Source: Fusibacter tunisiensis
GTDB lineage: Bacteria > Bacillota > Clostridia > Peptostreptococcales > Acidaminobacteraceae
Length of the DNA stretch: 46,808 nucleotides
Reading direction: 5' to 3'
NCBI RefSeq assembly: GCF_016908355.1
Contig: NZ_JAFBDT010000018.1
Coordinates: 1 to 46,808, forward strand
Shown here: piece after piece, positions 17,092 to 25,302 of the stretch
Layout: each line of letters starts with the position of its first letter
Numbering within the stretch: position 1 is the first letter of the stretch
Notes under the pieces: model-generated
Told to the model about the DNA's origin: nothing
Database searches by the model: none
The model's input: the letters and a program-made list of their open reading frames with translations, nothing else
Made by a program: the position numbers and the translations under genes

Positions 17092-18243
17092 TTATGGTCT
17101 TAGTAATTTTTGAAGAGCCTTTATCGCCGCATCAACGTCCTTAATTGTATTAAAATGTGAAAAGCTGAAACGAACTGTTCCTTGCGGAAAAGTACCTAAC
17201 GTTTCATGGGCAGAAGGGGCGCAATGCATGCCGCATCGAGTTGCAATACCATATTCTTTATACAGCCTGTATGAGATTTCTGCGTTGTCGTGTTTTGGTA
17301 AATCTATGGAAACAACCCCTGTTCGGTTTACGAGATCCTGCTTTCCGATAATTTTCACGGTAGGCAGAGTACTTAAGCCTTCCAAAAATCGGCCCGTTAA
17401 TGCCAATTCATGAGACCGTATAGACTCTATAGAAGTTTCTTCTATATATTTCAAAGCCGCGTTGAGGCCGAAAATACCGGGCAGATTAGGGGTTCCTGCT
17501 TCAAACTTATCAGGCATGTATTCAGGCTGAATCTCTTGGTCGGATAAACTTCCTGTACCGCCCTCAATAAAAGTTCTCATCTGACTTGCCAAAGCTTTAT
17601 CTATAAGAAAACCACCGATTCCTTGTGGTCCCAGTAGACTTTTATGACCTGTAAAAGCAATTGCATGTGCATTTAAGGCTTGAAAATCAACAGAGGTAAA
17701 TCCAGCTGTTTGAGCAGCATCCACAATAAATATGAGCTTGTTTTCTTTGCAAAATTCACCGACTTGTTTCAAATCTTGTATGGAGCCACAAACATTTGAA
17801 GCGTGAGTCATAATCACGGCTTTTGTTTCAGGTTTTAGATGGGTTTTTAAAGACTCAAAATCCAATGTGCCTTCATTGGAACATGATGCCTTTGAGAAAC
17901 TTATATTGGAGGCGGCAAGGGCATTTAAGGGACGCATCACAGCATTATGTTCCATAGAAGAGACAATAACATGGTCTCCTTGAGTTAAGAGGCCCTTAAT
18001 TAAAACATTTAAGCTCTCTGTGATATTTTTTGTGAAGATCACATGATTTGGATGTGGAAAATTGAAAAGGGTTGAAAGGCGTTCTCTTGTATCGAAAACA
18101 ATGTGTTCAGCCGAGAACGCTTTTTCAGATAGGCCTCTCCCAACGCTGGCGCCATTATTGAGTAAGTAATCGCTTATCGCATCCACAACGCCCGGTGCTT
18201 TAGGAAAGGCAGTTGCGGCATGATCCAGATAAATAGACTTCAT
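17092..18243 (-). CDS. EF2568-type cysteine desulfurase-family protein (selenium cluster)
   Basis: This is a PLP-dependent class V aminotransferase of 383 aa. The Schiff-base Lys201 sits in FTGHKSLLGPQG, with D175 and Q178 in VDAAQTAG and H99 in SSMEHNA. The loop RCGMHCAPSAHE supplies catalytic Cys341, as in SufS-like enzymes. Family knowledge: this group (the EF2568 type) is found with SelD, YedE and YedF and is thought to mobilise sulfur or selenium from cysteine/selenocysteine. The divergent neighbour is yedE, which supports a selenium role. The ATG is preceded by AAGGAGG. A cysteine desulfurase for Fe-S or tRNA thiolation remains possible but is less likely here. Confidence 0.85.
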   Translation of the reverse strand: MKSIYLDHAATAFPKAPGVVDAISDYLLNNGASVGRGLSEKAFSAEHIVFDTRERLSTLFNFPHPNHVIFTKNITESLNVLIKGLLTQGDHVIVSSMEHNAVMRPLNALAASNISFSKASCSNEGTLDFESLKTHLKPETKAVIMTHASNVCGSIQDLKQVGEFCKENKLIFIVDAAQTAGFTSVDFQALNAHAIAFTGHKSLLGPQGIGGFLIDKALASQMRTFIEGGTGSLSDQEIQPEYMPDKFEAGTPNLPGIFGLNAALKYIEETSIESIRSHELALTGRFLEGLSTLPTVKIIGKQDLVNRTGVVSIDLPKHDNAEISYRLYKEYGIATRCGMHCAPSAHETLGTFPQGTVRFSFSHFNTIKDVDAAIKALQKLLRP

Positions 18244-18276
18244 AAAAACCTCCTTTTTTTAGTAACTTTCATTTAT

Positions 18277-18305
18277 ATAGTATGTTGTAATAGGTTTTGT
18301 TTCAA
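18277..18305 (-). promoter_or_regulatory. Promoter of the EF2568-type gene, minus strand
   Basis: Reading leftwards: TTGAAA (18305-18300), a 17-base spacer, and TACTAT (18282-18277). It is divergent from the yedE promoter, giving a shared control region of about 100 bases. Confidence 0.5.
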
Positions 18306-18375
18306 TGCCTATAAATTTATCTTATGGAATGTCGATAGTCATAAGCAGATTTGATTTAATTTCTAGGACCACACT

Positions 18376-18384
18376 TGTTATAAT
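18376..18384 (+). promoter_or_regulatory. Extended -10 promoter of the yedE operon
   Basis: TGTTATAAT is an extended -10 element about 41 bases before the yedE start. A TTGATT at 18351-18356 is too far for an ordinary -35, which fits an extended -10 or activator-dependent promoter. The LysR protein encoded nearby is the obvious candidate activator. Confidence 0.45.
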
Positions 18385-18424
18385 TGTAACGAATTATATA
18401 TTAATGACACAAGTGGAGGGGTAT

Positions 18425-19483
18425 ATGAAAGAGAAAAGAGGTATTATTTTAGCAGGTGCAATTGTTGGTATATTGTCTGTTGCACTTGTTTACTTTGGAA
18501 ATCCTGCCAATATGGGTTTTTGTATTGCGTGTTTCCTGCGGGATATCGCAGGTGGTGTTGGCATGCACAGAGCAGGCGTTGTTCAGTATATACGCCCTGA
18601 GATTATTGGACTCATATTAGGCGCTTTTTTGCTGGCATTTAAGAACAAAGAATTTAAACCTACAGGAGGGTCTTCTGCATTTACCAGATTTGTGCTTGGC
18701 ATTCTTGTGATGATTGGCGCACTGATGTTTTTAGGCTGCCCACTGAGAATGGTTCTTCGTTTGGCAGGTGGAGACTTAAATGCACTTTTAGGAATTGCAG
18801 GTTATGTAGGCGGTATAGGCTTGGGTGTGGTCTTTTTAAATAAAGGCTTTACGTTACAAAGAAATTATAAGATGCCCAAAATTGAGGGGTATTTGCTGCC
18901 TGTTGTTTCAGTGCTTCTTTTTATCGCGCTTGTTGTAAATGCAGGATTCTTATTTTTCAGCGCAGAAGGCCCAGGTTCTATGCATGCACCTATTTGGATT
19001 GCACTTGCAGCGGGACTTATAGTGGGTGTTTTGGCTCAAAAAACCAGACTGTGTATGGTGGGTGGCATTAGAGATATGATTCTCTTTAAAGATTCACACT
19101 TATTATCAGGATTTTTGTCAATCTTTGTATTTGCTTTAATTGGAAATCTTGTAATGGGATATTTTAATATTGGTTTTGAGGCCCAGCCTGTGGCACATAC
19201 AGATGGTCTGTGGAATTTCTTGGGAATGGCTTTAGCTGGATGGGGTTCTGTTTTACTCGGAGGCTGTCCAATGCGTCAATTGATTCTTTCTGGAGAAGGC
19301 AATACGGACTCAGCCGTTACCGTAATGGGGATGGTTGTTGGTGCAGCAATGGCACACAACTTTGGCCTTGCAGCAAGTCCTGCAGGTGCAACAACAAATG
19401 GTCAAATTGCTGTGATAATTGGTTTTGTATTTTTACTTGCAATATCTGTTTCTAACTCTGGTTTATTAAGGAGGACAAGATGA
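18425..19483 (+). CDS. yedE: YedE-family selenium (or sulfur) transporter
   Basis: This is a 352-aa membrane protein of the YeeE/YedE (Sulf_transp) family with about nine hydrophobic segments. Conserved cysteines stand in FCIACFLRD, FLGCPLRMVLR, TRLCMVGGIRD and GGCPMRQLI, the pattern of the selenium-associated YedE branch. The family is thought to import a selenium or reduced sulfur compound. The ATG at 18425 follows GGAGGGG. An upstream in-frame ATG at 18305 would place the promoter inside the gene, so I reject it. The 3' end overlaps the TusA-like gene by 4 bases, and DUF3343 follows. Confidence 0.88.
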   Translation: MKEKRGIILAGAIVGILSVALVYFGNPANMGFCIACFLRDIAGGVGMHRAGVVQYIRPEIIGLILGAFLLAFKNKEFKPTGGSSAFTRFVLGILVMIGALMFLGCPLRMVLRLAGGDLNALLGIAGYVGGIGLGVVFLNKGFTLQRNYKMPKIEGYLLPVVSVLLFIALVVNAGFLFFSAEGPGSMHAPIWIALAAGLIVGVLAQKTRLCMVGGIRDMILFKDSHLLSGFLSIFVFALIGNLVMGYFNIGFEAQPVAHTDGLWNFLGMALAGWGSVLLGGCPMRQLILSGEGNTDSAVTVMGMVVGAAMAHNFGLAASPAGATTNGQIAVIIGFVFLLAISVSNSGLLRRTR

Positions 19484-19686
19484 TAAAAGTGGATGCTAGA
19501 GGACTTTCATGTCCTCAACCGGTTCTTGTAACGAAGAAAGCCATTTCAAGTGGGGGCTCAGGTGTAGAGGTTATAGTGGATAACGAGACAGCCAAAGAAA
19601 ATGTAAAGCGGTTTTTATCCCACTCAGGCTATTCGGTGTCTGTAGACCAAGAAGGCGAATTGTTAATATTAAAAGGAAACAAGTAA
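19480..19686 (+). CDS. yedF: TusA/YedF-like sulfur or selenium carrier
   Basis: This 68-aa protein is a TusA/SirA domain with Cys11 in the motif RGLSCPQPVL, which carries persulfide (or perselenide) in this family. The selenium-linked YedF proteins are usually about 190-200 aa, with a second DsrE-like domain. Here only the TusA domain is encoded and the second domain is absent from the locus. It overlaps yedE (ATGA) and the next gene (TAATG), indicating a tightly coupled operon. It probably accepts sulfur or selenium delivered via YedE or the EF2568-type protein. Confidence 0.8.
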   Translation: MIKVDARGLSCPQPVLVTKKAISSGGSGVEVIVDNETAKENVKRFLSHSGYSVSVDQEGELLILKGNK

Positions 19687-19925
19687 TGAGTGCCTATTAT
19701 GTTCTTTTCTTTACCCATTCAGGTGCAATTCAATTTCAGAGAAAAATGGAAAAACGCGGTATTTTATGCGATCTTATGCCGGTTCCAAGGCGATTAAGTT
19801 CAAACTGTGGTGTTTGCGCTAAAATCGAGTATGACACGGATGTACTTGAACTTGTGGATGATGAAATTGAACAGATTTATGAAATTAAAGGCAGCGAAAT
19901 GATTCGGAAATACGATAATGAATAA
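19686..19925 (+). CDS. DUF3343 protein (putative Se/S relay)
   Basis: This small 79-aa DUF3343 protein contains a conserved pair of cysteines in SSNCGVCAKIEY, near residues 39-42, and an early THSGAIQFQRKMEK segment. DUF3343 members are encoded beside YedE/YedF in many anaerobes and are thought to act in selenium or sulfur transfer, but the biochemistry is unknown. Its start codon overlaps the stop of the TusA-like gene. The operon ends at a strong bidirectional terminator. Confidence 0.8.
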   Translation: MSAYYVLFFTHSGAIQFQRKMEKRGILCDLMPVPRRLSSNCGVCAKIEYDTDVLELVDDEIEQIYEIKGSEMIRKYDNE

Positions 19926-19927
19926 AG

Positions 19928-19965
19928 AAAAGGCTTGCAACGTTTTTGTTGCAAGCCTTTTTTTA
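19928..19965. terminator. Bidirectional terminator between yedE operon and lysR
   Basis: AAAGGCTTGCAAC and GTTGCAAGCCTTT form a 13-bp stem around a five-base loop, with T tracts on the + strand and a complementary A tract for the convergent lysR gene. Confidence 0.9.
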
Positions 19966-19967
19966 GG

Positions 19968-20840
19968 TTATAAGTCCGTTACAAGGTTTTCAATCAAATG
20001 CTGGGCTATTTTACTGAGCTTACGATGTTTATGGGTTATTATATAAAGGGAACGTTTGATAGCGTATTTTGTATCCATTTCCCTTATCTTGCTTAGTTGC
20101 AAGGCATCCTGTATGGCATATTCTGAAAGCCAACCAAGACCCATACCAGATTCAATTGCACTTAAACAAGCCCTGCTACTCCCAAATTCTATAACTTCCT
20201 TAAAGTCTGACACTGAATACCCAATTGTCTTTAGAAAATCTTCAGTTGTATTTCGAGTCCCAGATCCAATTTCTCTGATGATTAAAGTTTCTTGTTTTGG
20301 ATCAAATATCTTTCGGGAATGTTTTTCAGATACAACCAATTTTAGGTGTTCGTTTTTCCAAGGAATAGCGTCAAGCAAAGGATGGTCTGCTATGTAACCG
20401 GAGATTCCAAAGCAGGATTTTCCAGTTAGAACATGTTCAGTTACTTGGTGGGAATCCACAATTATGAGTTTTGCAACGACATCTGGATGGTCTAATTTAA
20501 ACTCATTCAATATATAAGGGAGGATAAACTCACCCGGTATAGAACTGGCTGCTAAAATCAAACTCGTATTATGATGACACTTGAATTGTTCAATTTCAGT
20601 GTTGAGGTTAGAAAATTGCTGAATAATAATATCCGCATGCCGCATGACAATTTCACCTACTGCAGTGAGTTTTAGGCCACTTTCGTAGCGCTCAATCAGT
20701 GGGAGACCTATGGCTTCTTCCATGGATTTAATTTGCCAACTGACAGCTGGCTGGGTTAAATAGAGTTCAGAAGCCGCTTTGGAGAATCCGCCTGCTTCCA
20801 CAATTTTATGAAGAATTTTAAGTTGTTTGTATGTGTACAT
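19968..20840 (-). CDS. LysR-family regulator, probably of selenium metabolism
   Basis: This is a 290-aa LysR-type transcription factor. The winged-helix domain spans 1-60, with the helix-turn-helix around FSKAASELYLTQPAVSWQIKSMEE. The effector domain runs from about 88 to 290. It converges on the YedE operon. A subgroup of LysR proteins is known to accompany YedE/YedF, so control of the 18.2-18.4 kb divergent promoters is a reasonable inference. It is the third gene on the minus strand after the M14 peptidase and SLH genes (26 bases after the SLH stop), so it may also be read from their promoter. Confidence 0.82.
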   Translation of the reverse strand: MYTYKQLKILHKIVEAGGFSKAASELYLTQPAVSWQIKSMEEAIGLPLIERYESGLKLTAVGEIVMRHADIIIQQFSNLNTEIEQFKCHHNTSLILAASSIPGEFILPYILNEFKLDHPDVVAKLIIVDSHQVTEHVLTGKSCFGISGYIADHPLLDAIPWKNEHLKLVVSEKHSRKIFDPKQETLIIREIGSGTRNTTEDFLKTIGYSVSDFKEVIEFGSSRACLSAIESGMGLGWLSEYAIQDALQLSKIREMDTKYAIKRSLYIITHKHRKLSKIAQHLIENLVTDL

Positions 20841-20866
20841 AAATTACCTGCCTAAAAATTAATGAA

Positions 20867-21973
20867 CTACCCGAAAAAATAAGCAATGCCTTTAAAAATT
20901 TCATTTGTATCCCATATGAATTCTACTTGATCTTTACCGACATTGAAAGTGAAAATAATTAGACCGGACTCTGTATCTTTAGAAAAGGTACCCTCAAAAG
21001 CTGCCATTTCTTCAATAGAATAAGTCGTCTTATAAGTGCCAATTCTACCTTTAAAGAAATCGTTATCCTCTGTGCAATTAATTGAAAACCCCTTTATGGC
21101 CTTATCTTTTACAACCAATAAAAATTGGCGTTGTGGATAGAGCAGTAGACGGTTATCTGTTTCAAAATCAAAACCTTCATGGTGAATTGGGCCGTATACG
21201 TTTTCCACGTCATCAACTGTGTAATTTCGAAGTCTTAATAGGTCTCCAAATATCATCTTGTTAATATCTTCAGAAAGTACAAGGACTTGTTCCAAATGCT
21301 TTCCGAGGAAGGCTTTTTCATTTTTGGCAATCTCCTCATAAAGTTCATCTTGATGATTTTTTAAAAAACGATAGCCAAGTATGAGGGCTTCTTCCTTTGT
21401 GAGAACATCTTGAGGCGCAAACAAATTTGCACCGATGCCATCCATCAAACGATTGTTTACGGCGAGAACAACATAGCCTTTAGCCCACTGAGATATTTCA
21501 GATGTGTCATTGAAAGTATGATTGCGGTAAGAAAGTGTCAGTTCATCGATGGCGTTAAGTGCTTTGACAGAAATCACAGCTATTTGCTCTCTAGTGAGAC
21601 TTGAATACGGCTCAAATTGCGTTGGTGAAACGCCTGTGATAATTCCGAGTCCATATGCCTTATGCACATTAATCTGTGCCCCTGCAGGCAAATCATCAAA
21701 AATACGCCCATCTTCATAGGACAATTGTAACCCCTTGGAATCTTCCACAATTGGAATGAAAAAGTCAACAAACTCTAAACGGGTAATTGGCTGAGTAAAA
21801 TCAATTAATTGCCAATCCTTTGAAATCAGGTTTTCATCAAAAAGAATTTGAAGGGTGTCATAAGCCCATGGCGAACATTTTAAATCAGATTCGGGATTTT
21901 TTGTCAGTGCAAAGGAATTCCCTGAGAGCACGTAAACAGTTATGAGTAAAAGTAAAACACGTTTTAGTTGCAT
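20867..21973 (-). CDS. Exported SLH-domain protein
   Basis: This 368-aa protein starts with a signal peptide (cleavage after about residue 22). Three S-layer-homology repeats follow (about 32-75, 85-135, 148-200), with patterns such as FDDLPAGAQINVHKAYGLGI and FNDTSEISQWAKGYVVLAV. SLH repeats bind secondary cell wall polymer and hold proteins at the surface. Residues about 225-368 form a mixed alpha/beta domain I do not recognise (it includes YTVDDVENVYGP and the C-terminal FTFNVGKDQVEFIWD). It lies 12 bases after the M14 peptidase gene, so the two are probably co-transcribed and both act at the surface. Confidence 0.85.
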   Translation of the reverse strand: MQLKRVLLLLITVYVLSGNSFALTKNPESDLKCSPWAYDTLQILFDENLISKDWQLIDFTQPITRLEFVDFFIPIVEDSKGLQLSYEDGRIFDDLPAGAQINVHKAYGLGIITGVSPTQFEPYSSLTREQIAVISVKALNAIDELTLSYRNHTFNDTSEISQWAKGYVVLAVNNRLMDGIGANLFAPQDVLTKEEALILGYRFLKNHQDELYEEIAKNEKAFLGKHLEQVLVLSEDINKMIFGDLLRLRNYTVDDVENVYGPIHHEGFDFETDNRLLLYPQRQFLLVVKDKAIKGFSINCTEDNDFFKGRIGTYKTTYSIEEMAAFEGTFSKDTESGLIIFTFNVGKDQVEFIWDTNEIFKGIAYFFG

Positions 21974-21985
21974 GTGATACCCCCC

Positions 21986-23275
21986 TTATTTAATAAAAAA
22001 AGAATTAATTTTAAAAATACTTCTGTACGAATTGATGATATTGGATACATCAGACCTTAAGGCTTGATCGTATCTTGGTGGGCCTTCATAGATTAAAATT
22101 TCGCCCCCTATCTGGGTTGCAATGGCTTTTGCATAATCCAAATCAACAAAGTCTCTGACATACACGCCATCTTTATACAGTTTGTAATCAAAGTAACCAA
22201 TCTGATGGGCTTTTTCAATGAATGCAATGGGAAGTTCATTGAGTTTGAAACGGTTGTACTCTGATTTATAGTATTTCGAAGGGGTAGGGAATTCTACTGT
22301 TGGTGTTGTTTCTATAGTAATTAAGGGTTTGTTGGTGTTGTAAAGAACAAAACCACTTTCATACCCCCAAGCGGATTGGTTTGTTTCAAAAGGAATTTTA
22401 TAGTGGGTAATTTCACATGCTAAATCTCTATAGTCTAAGGTTAATTTAGCAATACTCTGGCTATAGTGGGTGGACCCACGATAAATAACACGCCCCATGC
22501 TGTGATAACTCAAATAAACTCTAAAATCATAAGACAAATAGTAGTCTTGTAGAATTTGAGTTTCAATTTCAGACCCAGGATAAGGGCCTCCGTAAAAATC
22601 AAGTGCAGGATTTTTCCTTACAATAGCATATCTGTCTTTGATGCCTTCATCAGTTTTAAAAGTCATGGTGTCTCGGTTAAGGGTGTAATTTTCAAAATTC
22701 CGATTGAGGTCTACCCCGTTCACATTTGCTTTTAAACGCGTGTAGTCGCCGCGGACTTCTTTTTCGAAAAAGCTTTTTAGTGACTTGTCTTTAATTGCAT
22801 CTGGTCCAAATTTAACGATGTCAAACCCATCGGGATTTGAAAGTGGGATAACGTGTATCACTGTTTTGGATAAGATGTCTTTCATGTTTACAAAATTTAG
22901 CGTGTCTTCAGCATAATAATCCTTGGCATAATCTTCAATAAGTCTTAAGGTGACAAACGGATTATAGGTTTCTCTGGCGTGAAGGCCTGCAGAAATCATA
23001 ATGTGCATCTTGTCAGTATAGGCATACCTGTTATGTGAATTGATGTTCTCGGAGACTCTAAGAACGTAAATTGGCCTTTGATCAGTGGACATGCCTAAAG
23101 GCTCAAAGGCGATTAGGTTTGGATATCTTTCAGCCAATTGAAGCGAGCGCTCATATAGGTCTAGAGCACTTTGGTCAAAACCCTCATCAAATTGGAATAA
23201 ATCGTCAGCATATGTTGGGGAAGCAAAGAGTATGCCTAGAATTAAAAGAATTAAGAACGTTTGAAATTTGGTCAT
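21986..23275 (-). CDS. Secreted M14-family zinc carboxypeptidase
   Basis: This 429-aa exported metallopeptidase has a signal peptide at 1-23. Zinc ligands are H99 and E102 in GLHARETYN and H258 in YLSYHSMG. R192 in DLNRNF binds substrate, and E322 in LITIETTP is the catalytic glutamate. All expected M14 residues are present, so it should be active. Family members remove C-terminal residues or hydrolyse peptidoglycan stem peptides (gamma-D-Glu-meso-Dap type), and the sequence does not settle which. A ribosome binding site AAGGAG precedes the ATG. The SLH gene follows immediately. Confidence 0.88.
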   Translation of the reverse strand: MTKFQTFLILLILGILFASPTYADDLFQFDEGFDQSALDLYERSLQLAERYPNLIAFEPLGMSTDQRPIYVLRVSENINSHNRYAYTDKMHIMISAGLHARETYNPFVTLRLIEDYAKDYYAEDTLNFVNMKDILSKTVIHVIPLSNPDGFDIVKFGPDAIKDKSLKSFFEKEVRGDYTRLKANVNGVDLNRNFENYTLNRDTMTFKTDEGIKDRYAIVRKNPALDFYGGPYPGSEIETQILQDYYLSYDFRVYLSYHSMGRVIYRGSTHYSQSIAKLTLDYRDLACEITHYKIPFETNQSAWGYESGFVLYNTNKPLITIETTPTVEFPTPSKYYKSEYNRFKLNELPIAFIEKAHQIGYFDYKLYKDGVYVRDFVDLDYAKAIATQIGGEILIYEGPPRYDQALRSDVSNIINSYRSIFKINSFFIK

Positions 23276-23425
23276 AAATGATTTTGCTCCTTTTTCTAAG
23301 GTTGATTTTTAGAGAGTGATAGTAAATTCTATAGTTTATAACTACCCAATTTTAGCACGATTATTGATAAATGTTAAGTAATGGAATTTTTCCTTGCATT
23401 CTGTATGGGTTTGTGGTAGATTTTT

Positions 23426-23431
23426 TATAAT
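23426..23431 (+). promoter_or_regulatory. -10 box of the lysS T-box leader
   Basis: TATAAT stands just before the structured leader. I see no good -35 at 17 bases, so the promoter call rests on position and the -10 only. Confidence 0.4.
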
Positions 23432-23434
23432 AAC

Positions 23435-23627
23435 TGTGATTGAGGGATGAAGTATCAGGAGAACTTTTTTAGAGAGCATATGGATGGTGGGAATATGCAG
23501 GTTCAGATATGGATAAAGACTCATGAGTTGCTTTAGAGCCGGCTAACGACCGTTAACCCGTATTGAGTTATAAATTAGGATGGTACCGCGTCTATACGCT
23601 CCTTGCAGGAATGCAAGGGGCTTTTTT
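23435..23627 (+). ncRNA. T-box riboswitch (lysine-type leader)
   Basis: The canonical T-box core is visible in AGGATGGTACCGCG (23577-23590), which pairs with the 3' end of uncharged tRNA. It is followed by the terminator GCTCCTTGCA/TGCAAGGGGC (23598-23621) and a T run to 23627. The specifier region near 23511-23520 (GGATAAAGAC) contains AAA/AAG, a lysine codon, matching the downstream gene. With uncharged tRNA-Lys bound, the antiterminator should form and lysS be transcribed. The specifier assignment is inferred from position. Confidence 0.85.
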
Positions 23628-23670
23628 ATTGTAATAAAGTCTAACCAAATCATATGGAAAAGGAGGCAGC

Positions 23671-23694
23671 ATGCAAGGCATGCGACAAAAATAA
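23671..23694 (+). CDS. Seven-codon leader ORF overlapping lysS
   Basis: A strong ribosome binding site AAGGAGG (23659-23665) sits 5 bases before ATG 23671. That ATG opens a 7-codon ORF, MQGMRQK, whose TAA shares its last base with the lysS ATG at 23694 (TAATG). LysS has no good ribosome binding site of its own at the normal distance. This implies that lysS is translated by coupling to the mini-ORF. It is seen in sequence, but function is inferred. Confidence 0.45.
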   Translation: MQGMRQK

Positions 23695-25157
23695 TGACTG
23701 AGCAGGAACGTATAAGAATTGGAAAATTGGATGAGCTGAAGGCACTTGGTGTTGATCCCTTTGGTGGAAAATTTGATGTAACACATTATTCACAGAGTAT
23801 TTTAGACACATATGAGAGTTACACGAAGGAAGAATTGGCAGAAATGGCTGTAGAGGTAGCGGTTGCAGGACGAATTATGACGCGCCGAACAAAAGGGAAG
23901 GCTGGGTTTATGCATATCCAAGACAGAGACAGCCAAATCCAAATTTACCTTAGACAAGACAGCATGAGTGAAAAAGATTATAAAGTTTTTGACCTGTGTG
24001 ATATTGGTGATATCGTTGGAATCATCGGGACTGTATTTAAAACCAATACAGGTGAAATCAGTGTAAAAGCAAGCCAGTACATTCATCTTACAAAAGCACT
24101 TAAGCCTTTGCCAGAGAAGTTTCACGGCATTTCTGATGAAGAAATGAAACTCAGAAAAAGATATTTAGACATCATTATGGACCGAGACGTCAAAGAAATT
24201 TTTCTTAAAAAGCAAAAATTCTGGGCAAGCATTCGAAACTTTTTAATTGAACATGATTTTCTCGAAGTTGAGACACCTGTGCTTGAAACATCATCAGGTG
24301 GCGCGGCGGCAACGCCTTTTAAGACCCATCACAATGCACTTGATATCGATGTGTTCTTGAGAATTTCAATGGGTGAATTGTGGCAGAAAAAATTGCTTGT
24401 TGCAGGATATGATAAAACATTTGAAATTGGCAGACAGTTTAGGAATGAAGGCATGAGCAATGAACACCTTCAGGACTATACACAAATGGAATTTTACTGG
24501 GCATACGCTGACTTTGAAATGGGTATGGAATTTTGTAAAGACATGTACCGTCGCGTGACAAAAGCAGTTATGGGCTCATCAAAATTCTCCACACGTGGGT
24601 TTGATATTGACATGGACCGTGACTGGGAAATTTATGATTTTGAGACCATTGTTGCTGAAAAGACAGGCATTAATGTGTTTGACACAAGCAAAGAGGCTAT
24701 TATGGCTTATCTGGATGAAAAAGGAATCGAGCATGATCCAAATGTTGGTTTTTGGAGACTGGTGGATGTGCTTTGGAAAACAGTTCGAAAAGATTTAGCA
24801 GGTCCTGGATTCCTTGTTGGACAACCGGTTCAATTAAATCCACTTCCTAAGCGATTGCCATCTGACGATCGTAAAGTCGCCCAAATGCAAATTGTACTTG
24901 CGGGTTCTGAAATGGGTAATGGGTATACGGAGCTTAACAACCCGCTTGATCTTGAAGAGCGATTTAAAGAACAACGCAGCATGAGTGAAGCTGGGGATAC
25001 AGAAGCCCATGAACACGATGAATCTTTTATTGAAGCCTTACGTTATGGAATGCCACCGGCCTTTGGGTTTGGTGTTTCTGAAAGGTTGTTCTCCGTTATG
25101 ATGGACCGACCAATTCGTGAGTGTGTCTTTTTCCCACTTATGAAGCCAAGAAGTTAA
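23694..25157 (+). CDS. lysS: Lysyl-tRNA synthetase, class II
   Basis: This cytoplasmic enzyme charges tRNA-Lys with lysine. An N-terminal OB fold (about 55-145, including AGRIMTRRTKGKAGFMHIQD) is followed by the class II catalytic core. Motif 2 is FEIGRQFRNEGMSNEHLQDY and motif 3 is GFGVSERLFSVMMDRPIRE. The 487-aa length is normal. Motif 3 reads GFGVSERL rather than the common GxGIDRL form, and the C-terminus is short. I chose ATG 23694, because frames further upstream run through the T-box. A T-box leader controls it. LysS is clear, with small sequence divergence from the usual form. Confidence 0.9.
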   Translation: MTEQERIRIGKLDELKALGVDPFGGKFDVTHYSQSILDTYESYTKEELAEMAVEVAVAGRIMTRRTKGKAGFMHIQDRDSQIQIYLRQDSMSEKDYKVFDLCDIGDIVGIIGTVFKTNTGEISVKASQYIHLTKALKPLPEKFHGISDEEMKLRKRYLDIIMDRDVKEIFLKKQKFWASIRNFLIEHDFLEVETPVLETSSGGAAATPFKTHHNALDIDVFLRISMGELWQKKLLVAGYDKTFEIGRQFRNEGMSNEHLQDYTQMEFYWAYADFEMGMEFCKDMYRRVTKAVMGSSKFSTRGFDIDMDRDWEIYDFETIVAEKTGINVFDTSKEAIMAYLDEKGIEHDPNVGFWRLVDVLWKTVRKDLAGPGFLVGQPVQLNPLPKRLPSDDRKVAQMQIVLAGSEMGNGYTELNNPLDLEERFKEQRSMSEAGDTEAHEHDESFIEALRYGMPPAFGFGVSERLFSVMMDRPIRECVFFPLMKPRS

Positions 25158-25170
25158 TTTGAGTTTGCTA

Positions 25171-25199
25171 AAACGCCTGAATAAAGACAGGCGTTTTTT
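25171..25199 (+). terminator. Intrinsic terminator of lysS
   Basis: AACGCCTG and CAGGCGTT form the stem, followed by a T run. Confidence 0.9.
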
Positions 25200-25239
25200 G
25201 TGTTCACAAATCGTTTACGAAATCATGACGTGTTTAGAC

Positions 25240-25268
25240 TTGTGACTGACCGTTCGGTCAGTTATAAT
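25240..25268 (+). promoter_or_regulatory. Promoter with TetR operator filling the spacer
   Basis: TTGTGA (25240-25245) and TATAAT (25263-25268) are 17 bases apart. The palindrome ACTGACCG-TTCGGTCAGT (25245-25262) occupies the spacer exactly. It has the GACCG/CGGTC form of TetR-family operators, so the next gene most likely represses itself and the RND gene by promoter occlusion. Confidence 0.8.
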
Positions 25269-25302
25269 TATGTTTGTTCATCTAAAAGAGAAAGGGGGGC
25301 TT

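Noticed and set aside
18305-18424. 40-residue N-terminal extension of YedE
   Set aside because: It overlaps the divergent promoter region. A strong ribosome binding site precedes the ATG at 18425.
23580-23693. 38-residue N-terminal extension of lysS
   Set aside because: It would translate the T-box core and terminator hairpin. The synthetase family starts near the ATG at 23694.
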